In this document: piece by piece, positions 59,966 to 64,000 of the stretch
Layout: every line of letters starts with the position of its first letter
Position numbering within the stretch: position 1 is the first letter of the stretch
DNA from: Roseobacter sp. SK209-2-6
GTDB lineage: Bacteria; Pseudomonadota; Alphaproteobacteria; Rhodobacterales; Rhodobacteraceae
Direction of reading: 5' to 3'
DNA: 64,000 nucleotides
NCBI RefSeq assembly: GCF_000169455.1
Contig: NZ_AAYC01000018.1
Span: forward strand, 1 to 64,000
Program-made: the position numbers and the translations under genes
The notes under the pieces: model-generated
What the model was told of the DNA's origin: nothing
Seen by the model: the letters and a program-made list of their open reading frames with translations, nothing else
Database searches by the model: none

Positions 59966-60250
59966 GCCTAGTTTCCTTTCCAAAACGGAACCCGTGCCGG
60001 ACTGTCCGCAGGGGCCTCCTCAGGTGCTGTGTGGCCCTGGCCATCTGCTTGGAACAAACAGCCTCAAGAGGACAGCACCTCAAATACAAACCTGTTCAAA
60101 CGCATAAGAAAAAGATGCATGCGTTACATCCGAGACATTTATCCCTGCTGCATATGTCAGCTCCCCCTCATGCACAACAGGCTTTGTTTTGCAATCCATA
60201 CCACCTTGGAAATGGTCGCAGAGACAGGCAGCATCCACAGAAAACCCAGG
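59966..60250. other. intergenic region upstream of the sulfotransferase
   Basis: About 285 bases between two leftward genes, so it should contain the sulfotransferase promoter. No gene, strong promoter match or terminator was recognised. Confidence 0.4.
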
Positions 60251-61111
60251 TTAAATTTGCACATTCAGGAACCGCAGCGGCCCGCCATCCAGACAGATCG
60301 CCGAAAGACGCCCGGTGGCATAGGCACCGGTATCGATGGCAATCCGCCCTGCCCTGACCTCCGGCGCACCGACAACGGTGTGACCATGCACCACCCAGAT
60401 CCCGTCCCGCCGCCTCTGGCCCTGAAACTCCCGATGCCCCCAGAGAAGCACCGCCTCGGGCTGATCTTCCGGGCTGCGGCGCGGATCCGCACCCGCATGC
60501 ACCAAAAGCACCGTCCCCGAGAGCAGAGAGACCGGCCGCGCGGCGAGCCAGCGGATCAGATCCTCTCCCATAGCCGCCCGTAGCTGGTCCCGGCAGGCGC
60601 AGAGTGCACCTGCCTCCATCTGCGCGTGCACCTCCTGAAGGCCAAAGGAGCGGAGGGTCTCCAGCCCGCCATGCCGGAGCCACTGCGGCCCCGCCTCTTC
60701 CGGGTCTTGCAGAAAGCGCAGGAGCATCTCTTCGTGATTGCCCTTGAGACAGGTGATGTCCTCGCGTGCCTGAAGAAAGCGCAGCACCGCAGCGCTCTCG
60801 GGGCCGCGGTCCACATAATCCCCCAGAAGTATGATGCGATATCCCGCCGGCACCTGTGCCAGCATCTGCTGCAGCTGGGTCAGGCAGCCGTGAATATCAC
60901 CAATCACGCAGAGCGGCGCCTCGGGGCGGGGCATGTCCCAAAAGAACCTGCGGCGCAGGCCCTGCACCAAGGAGGAAAACCGCAAAGAAGAGAGGGACAC
61001 AGAGAACACGGGAAGAGCACAGGCTCCTTGGGCCTTGGATGCAACGCCCCCCGGTGTGGAGGTCTCACCAGGGGGCGCCATGCGTTCTGCATGTGATAGC
61101 GGCCTCTTCAT
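60251..61111 (-). CDS. metallophosphoesterase (serine/threonine phosphatase-like)
   Basis: A PP2A/ApaH-like calcineurin-type phosphatase. The metal-binding blocks are all present: GDIHGC near residue 71 (GDxHG), GDYVDRGPES near 97 (GDxxDRG), KGNHEEM near 123 (GNHE), then 'LLVHAGADP' near 205 and 'VVHGHTVVG' near 243. The open frame gives 286 residues, but homologous sequence begins only near residue 60 ('MPRPEAPLCVIGDIHG', 60934). The true start may be internal. No ribosome-binding site decides it. The cellular substrate is unknown, and it is not obviously part of the polysaccharide pathway. Confidence 0.9.
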   Translation of the reverse strand: MKRPLSHAERMAPPGETSTPGGVASKAQGACALPVFSVSLSSLRFSSLVQGLRRRFFWDMPRPEAPLCVIGDIHGCLTQLQQMLAQVPAGYRIILLGDYVDRGPESAAVLRFLQAREDITCLKGNHEEMLLRFLQDPEEAGPQWLRHGGLETLRSFGLQEVHAQMEAGALCACRDQLRAAMGEDLIRWLAARPVSLLSGTVLLVHAGADPRRSPEDQPEAVLLWGHREFQGQRRRDGIWVVHGHTVVGAPEVRAGRIAIDTGAYATGRLSAICLDGGPLRFLNVQI

Positions 61112-61147
61112 AAAGGGGCAAGCTAGGCCTCAGGCCGTGGGTGATGC

Positions 61148-61651
61148 TCAGGCGCGACGACAGGCGGGTACGCCCATGCGGATGATCTCCTGGCCCTTGA
61201 TCCGGTGAATGCCGGAAATCCGGTTGCGCCCTTCGGCCATGAACCAATTGCGCAGGGGCTCGGGGTAGTAATCGGCAATCACCCTGGAGAAATACTCAAA
61301 ATCCTGTTTCGCCAGACGGCGGCCATTGCGGGAAGGCCCATGGAAGCCAAATTCCGTATTGGGGTTCACGCAGGTGCCCGGCAGTCCCAGAAACATCGTG
61401 CAGGTGGAATAGCAGACCTGGCCGCGGATCTCGACCCGCGCACCCCGGCGCTGCAGCTGGGCCAGCTCTGCCAGACGATCACTCAGATAGCCGCCATGGT
61501 CGCTGCCCACCACATAGGACTGTGACCCGGCCGCCGCAGGGGCGGCACTGAGGCAGACCGCTGCCGTCGCCATCATTCCAAAACGTCGCAGGGATGACCC
61601 GGTTCCCGAAAAAGCGGAAACCACAACCTGCGCAATTTTCCCAGCCAGCAT
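61148..61651 (-). CDS. exported hypothetical protein, possible ClpP/crotonase-like fold
   Basis: A 167-residue protein with a signal-like N-terminus ('MMATAAVCLSAAPAAAGS' near residues 26-43). The mature part has 'ARVEIRGQVCYSTCTMFLGLPGTC' near 70-93 and 'TEFGFHGPSRNG' near 100, resembling small periplasmic ClpP-like proteins of the Rhodobacteraceae with a Ser/Cys-rich turn and a conserved 'GFHGP'. The function is not established. It lies 36 bp upstream of the phosphoesterase on the same strand, so the two may be co-transcribed. Confidence 0.7.
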   Translation of the reverse strand: MLAGKIAQVVVSAFSGTGSSLRRFGMMATAAVCLSAAPAAAGSQSYVVGSDHGGYLSDRLAELAQLQRRGARVEIRGQVCYSTCTMFLGLPGTCVNPNTEFGFHGPSRNGRRLAKQDFEYFSRVIADYYPEPLRNWFMAEGRNRISGIHRIKGQEIIRMGVPACRRA

Positions 61652-62060
61652 GAATAATCCTCCAAAGGCAATTAACGGGCGCTAAGGAGTGATTAAAAAA
61701 TCGTTGCGCTGGGAAGGGGGTCCAGATGTGGCGAAATTGCGTAGATTATCAAAGTTTTATCAATAAGATGAGGCAAATTTTAACCACTTCTCCGCCCCCT
61801 AGAACCCCCGCCCGACACGGAGGGGCAGACAAGCCTTCTGGATTTCAAAGAGAGGTTCCAGCATGGCATCTGCACCCGAGAACCAATGCGATGAACCGCT
61901 TTCATCACAACTGATCAGAGGCCCTCAAACCCAGATTGCACGGGGGGCATACTGCAATTTTTTGCAGCGTCACCCTCCGCTCATGCACCATAATATGCTC
62001 GAATTTCCGCCTCTGTTGACAATTTAGCTACAATTTCCGCAACTTTCGGTACACTGTCTG
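61652..62060. other. intergenic region
   Basis: About 410 bases, rather AT-rich. It contains the small inverted repeat CTGCAA/TTGCAG near 61950 and a TTGACA at 62016-62021 without a good -10 partner. No gene was found. Confidence 0.4.
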
Positions 62061-62318
62061 ATGACAAGCCGTTTGATTCTGAAAGCAACTCCAATGACGC
62101 TTATTTTTTATATCTTCGCATTTTTGTATGTCGGCGTAGCACTGTTTGCTCTCTTCATGACATGTTATGAGTTTTCCCAAAAACACTGCAAAATAGACAT
62201 CTACACCGTGACCGGAATGCTTCTCTGCCTTGCCTGGCCAGTCCTGGTCGTCGCCATTCTGGTTTCCCGCAGCTACGCGGGATTTAGCGGGCGCCGGATG
62301 AGTCGCAGCAACGGATAA
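62061..62318 (+). CDS. small two-helix membrane protein
   Basis: An 85-residue frame with two hydrophobic segments ('MTLIFYIFAFLYVGVALFALFMTCY' near 12-36 and 'VTGMLLCLAWPVLVVAILVS' near 50-69) and a basic C-terminus. This pattern is unlikely by chance. A start at 62094 would remove the first eleven residues. It stands alone between two gene-free stretches. No family was recognised. Confidence 0.55.
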   Translation: MTSRLILKATPMTLIFYIFAFLYVGVALFALFMTCYEFSQKHCKIDIYTVTGMLLCLAWPVLVVAILVSRSYAGFSGRRMSRSNG

Positions 62319-62806
62319 AGCCAGAGAAAATCAGGCTGCAAAAAATCAAAGGTCACGCCGGGAAAGCCTGTGGCGATCTTGTCTTAATGCGTAGACCGCA
62401 GCGGGTGCTTTTCAACCTGCGGCAGCTCTCTTTCCATGTTGCGCAGCCGGGAAGGTCTGTGATCCACACCGATGCGCATCTTCCGGGTCTTGCCTATCGG
62501 GGTCCGCGACCAGATGGTCCGGCCACTTCGTGGCAAATCATGGCAAAAGGCGAGGGCCGCAGACCTGGCGTGTTGCGACAAGCGGCAAAACCTGCACGCG
62601 GGCTCTAGCATCCAGTGTTTCAATTGCGCGCATGGCGCAGGAACAGCCAGTTCGCAACAATCCAGAGCGATCCTCCTCATTGGCGCCAAAGATCCTCTGC
62701 CCCCGCAGGAATATCCAGTTGCGAAACATATAAGAGGCTCCTAAGGCTGGCTTTGGCGCCTCAAATCCGTTATTTGCAGCCGCGTTTCTTGAATGAGGTT
62801 ATTAAA
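62319..62806. other. intergenic region upstream of rmlC
   Basis: Nearly 490 bases with several short overlapping frames on both strands, none with a recognisable motif. It must hold the promoter of the rml operon. A degenerate former gene is possible but could not be identified. Confidence 0.4.
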
Positions 62807-63367
62807 GTGCGCATAGAAGAAGCAGGACTTCCGGGACTGAAGATTTTGGAGCCAGCGCGATTTGGCGATGCGCGCGGATTTTTCAGCGAGAGCTGGAACC
62901 AACGCCGGATGCAGGAGCACGGGATCGATCTGGATTTTGTGCAGGACAACCACTCTCTCTCGAGCGAGGTCGGCACCCTCAGAGGATTGCATTTCCAATC
63001 GCCCCCCCATGCCCAGGCCAAGCTGGTGCGCTGCGGACGCGGGCGGCTCTTTGATGTGGCGGTGGATATCCGCAAGGGCTCTCCTACCTATGGGAAGTGG
63101 TTTGGCACCGAGCTGAGCTTTGACAACGGGTTGCAGCTTCTGATCCCGGCGGGCTTCCTGCATGGGTTCATCACCCGTGAGCCCGATACCGAGATCATCT
63201 ACAAATGCACCGATTACTACGCCCCCGAATGCGATGGGGCAGTGGCCTGGGACAGCTGTGACATCGACTGGGGCTTTGAGGGCACGCCCATGCTTTCGGA
63301 CAAGGATGCCGCTGCGCCGAAACTGGCGGATTTTGACAGCCCTTTTACCTATGAGGCATCGGCATGA
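62807..63367 (+). CDS. rmlC: dTDP-4-dehydrorhamnose 3,5-epimerase
   Basis: A 186-residue cupin that epimerises C3 and C5 of dTDP-4-keto-6-deoxyglucose in L-rhamnose synthesis. '[18 protein letters not shown]' near residue 17, '[31 protein letters not shown]' near 47-77 with the catalytic His, 'GSPTYGKW' near 92, and '[28 protein letters not shown]' near 110-137 with the catalytic Tyr are all present. The GTG at 62807 has GAGG eight bases upstream; the frame runs further upstream without coding character. It overlaps rmlB by four bases. Confidence 0.96.
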   Translation: MRIEEAGLPGLKILEPARFGDARGFFSESWNQRRMQEHGIDLDFVQDNHSLSSEVGTLRGLHFQSPPHAQAKLVRCGRGRLFDVAVDIRKGSPTYGKWFGTELSFDNGLQLLIPAGFLHGFITREPDTEIIYKCTDYYAPECDGAVAWDSCDIDWGFEGTPMLSDKDAAAPKLADFDSPFTYEASA

Positions 63368-64000
63368 AAATTCTTGTCACCGGCGGTGCCGGCTTTATCG
63401 GATCCGCCGTGGTACGGCTGGCCATCGCGCGCGGCCATCAGGTGGTGAACCTGGATGCGCTCACCTATGCGGCCTGCCTGGAGAATGTGGCGCAAGCGGC
63501 GCAAAGCCCAAATTACGCCTTTGTAGAGGCTGATATTCGCGATCGCGCCGCTCTGGACCGGGTGTTTTCGGACCATAAACCGGATGTGGTGATGCATCTG
63601 GCCGCCGAAAGCCATGTGGACCGTTCCATCGATGGGCCCGGCGATTTCATCGAGACCAATATCACCGGCACCTTCAACATGCTGGAGGCGGCGCGCAAAC
63701 ATTGGATCGAAGCAGGCCGTCCGGAAGCCTTCCGCTTCCACCATATCTCCACCGATGAGGTCTATGGCTCCCTGCCCAATGACCCGGAGGTGCAATTCAC
63801 CGAAGAGACCTCTTACGATCCGCGTTCGCCCTACTCGGCCTCCAAGGCGGCCAGCGACCATCTGGTGCGCGCCTGGGCCGAGACCTATGGCCTGCCGGTT
63901 CTGCTGACCAATTGCTCCAACAATTACGGCCCCTATCATTTCCCCGAAAAGCTGATCCCGGTGGTCATTCTGAATGCCTTGGCCGGCAAGGCGCTGCCAA
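63364..64000 (+). CDS. rmlB: dTDP-glucose 4,6-dehydratase, cut by window edge
   Basis: The first 212 residues of RmlB, which forms dTDP-4-keto-6-deoxyglucose with bound NAD. '[19 protein letters not shown]' is at residues 3-21, '[16 protein letters not shown]' near 78-93, '[12 protein letters not shown]' near 127-138 (catalytic Thr-Asp-Glu) and '[21 protein letters not shown]' near 152-172 (YxxxK). The order rmlC-rmlB suggests that rmlD and rmlA follow outside the window, as in roseobacter rml operons; that cannot be checked here. Confidence 0.96.
   Translation, partial: MKILVTGGAGFIGSAVVRLAIARGHQVVNLDALTYAACLENVAQAAQSPNYAFVEADIRDRAALDRVFSDHKPDVVMHLAAESHVDRSIDGPGDFIETNITGTFNMLEAARKHWIEAGRPEAFRFHHISTDEVYGSLPNDPEVQFTEETSYDPRSPYSASKAASDHLVRAWAETYGLPVLLTNCSNNYGPYHFPEKLIPVVILNALAGKALP

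Noticed and set aside
1-64000. CRISPR array, tRNA/rRNA genes, insertion sequences or conjugation genes
   Set aside because: No regularly spaced repeats with unique spacers, no structural RNA sequence, no transposase motif and no relaxase or type IV secretion gene was seen on either strand.

Overview
The window looks like most of an extrachromosomal replicon (plasmid or chromid) from a marine alphaproteobacterium of the Rhodobacteraceae, Roseobacter group. The evidence is a divergent repA / parA-parB module, high-GC codon use, an absence of housekeeping genes, and a gene load made almost entirely of surface-polysaccharide functions. This composition matches the RepA-type 'biofilm plasmids' known from roseobacters, which carry rhamnose (rml) and polysaccharide genes. 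The species assignment is inference. No IS element, tRNA, rRNA, CRISPR array or conjugation gene was seen.

Layout. (1) 1-7257: nucleotide-sugar supply. An RmlC-like fragment, rfbF, a sugar C-methyltransferase and rfbG form a CDP-6-deoxyhexose branch; manC, fcl and gmd make GDP-mannose and GDP-L-fucose. (2) 7258-12543: replication and partition. parB, parA, a putative origin (three 22-bp iterons, a DnaA box, an AT-rich stretch) and repA lie between two identical parS-like palindromes. (3) 12544-16496: a GT4 glycosyltransferase and a beta-propeller/RTX secreted protein. (4) 16660-23235: an ABC capsule exporter (kpsT, kpsE, kpsM), a NeuB-like synthase, two GT2-type transferases and a methyltransferase. 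(5) 23407-28240: an unusual six-gene operon with a DRE-TIM aldolase/lyase, AMP-ligase, VOC protein, PF04199 cyclase/hydrolase, free-standing acyl carrier protein and AAC(3)-type N-acyltransferase. (6) 28498-38702: a pseudaminic acid operon (pseB, C, F, G, a formyltransferase in the place expected for pseH, pseI), then a DUF4910 protein and a very large GT-B-like protein, closed by a strong terminator. (7) 38753-43483: a second nonulosonic acid block with a sialyltransferase-like protein, a NeuA-HAD fusion, a GT42 sialyltransferase and an AGE-family epimerase. (8) 43833-59073: a Wzx/Wzy-type exopolysaccharide locus with an ExoY-like initiator, Wzy/ligase, acyltransferase 3, a secreted beta-helix protein, an AlgD-like dehydrogenase, four glycosyltransferases, a hexapeptide acyltransferase and Wzx. 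(9) 59204-64000: sulfotransferase, metallophosphoesterase, two small exported or membrane proteins, and rmlC plus the start of rmlB.

How it fits together. Two export routes coexist: an ABC-transporter capsule system and a Wzx/Wzy system. The sugar menu includes GDP-mannose/fucose/mannuronate, dTDP-rhamnose, a CDP-linked C-methyl deoxyhexose, CMP-pseudaminic acid and a second CMP-nonulosonate. The most novel-looking element is the acylation cassette at 23407-28240. Its gene content suggests that a custom short acyl group is built, loaded on a dedicated ACP and transferred to an amino sugar, possibly the pseudaminic acid precursor made by the adjacent operon, which lacks a recognisable PseH.
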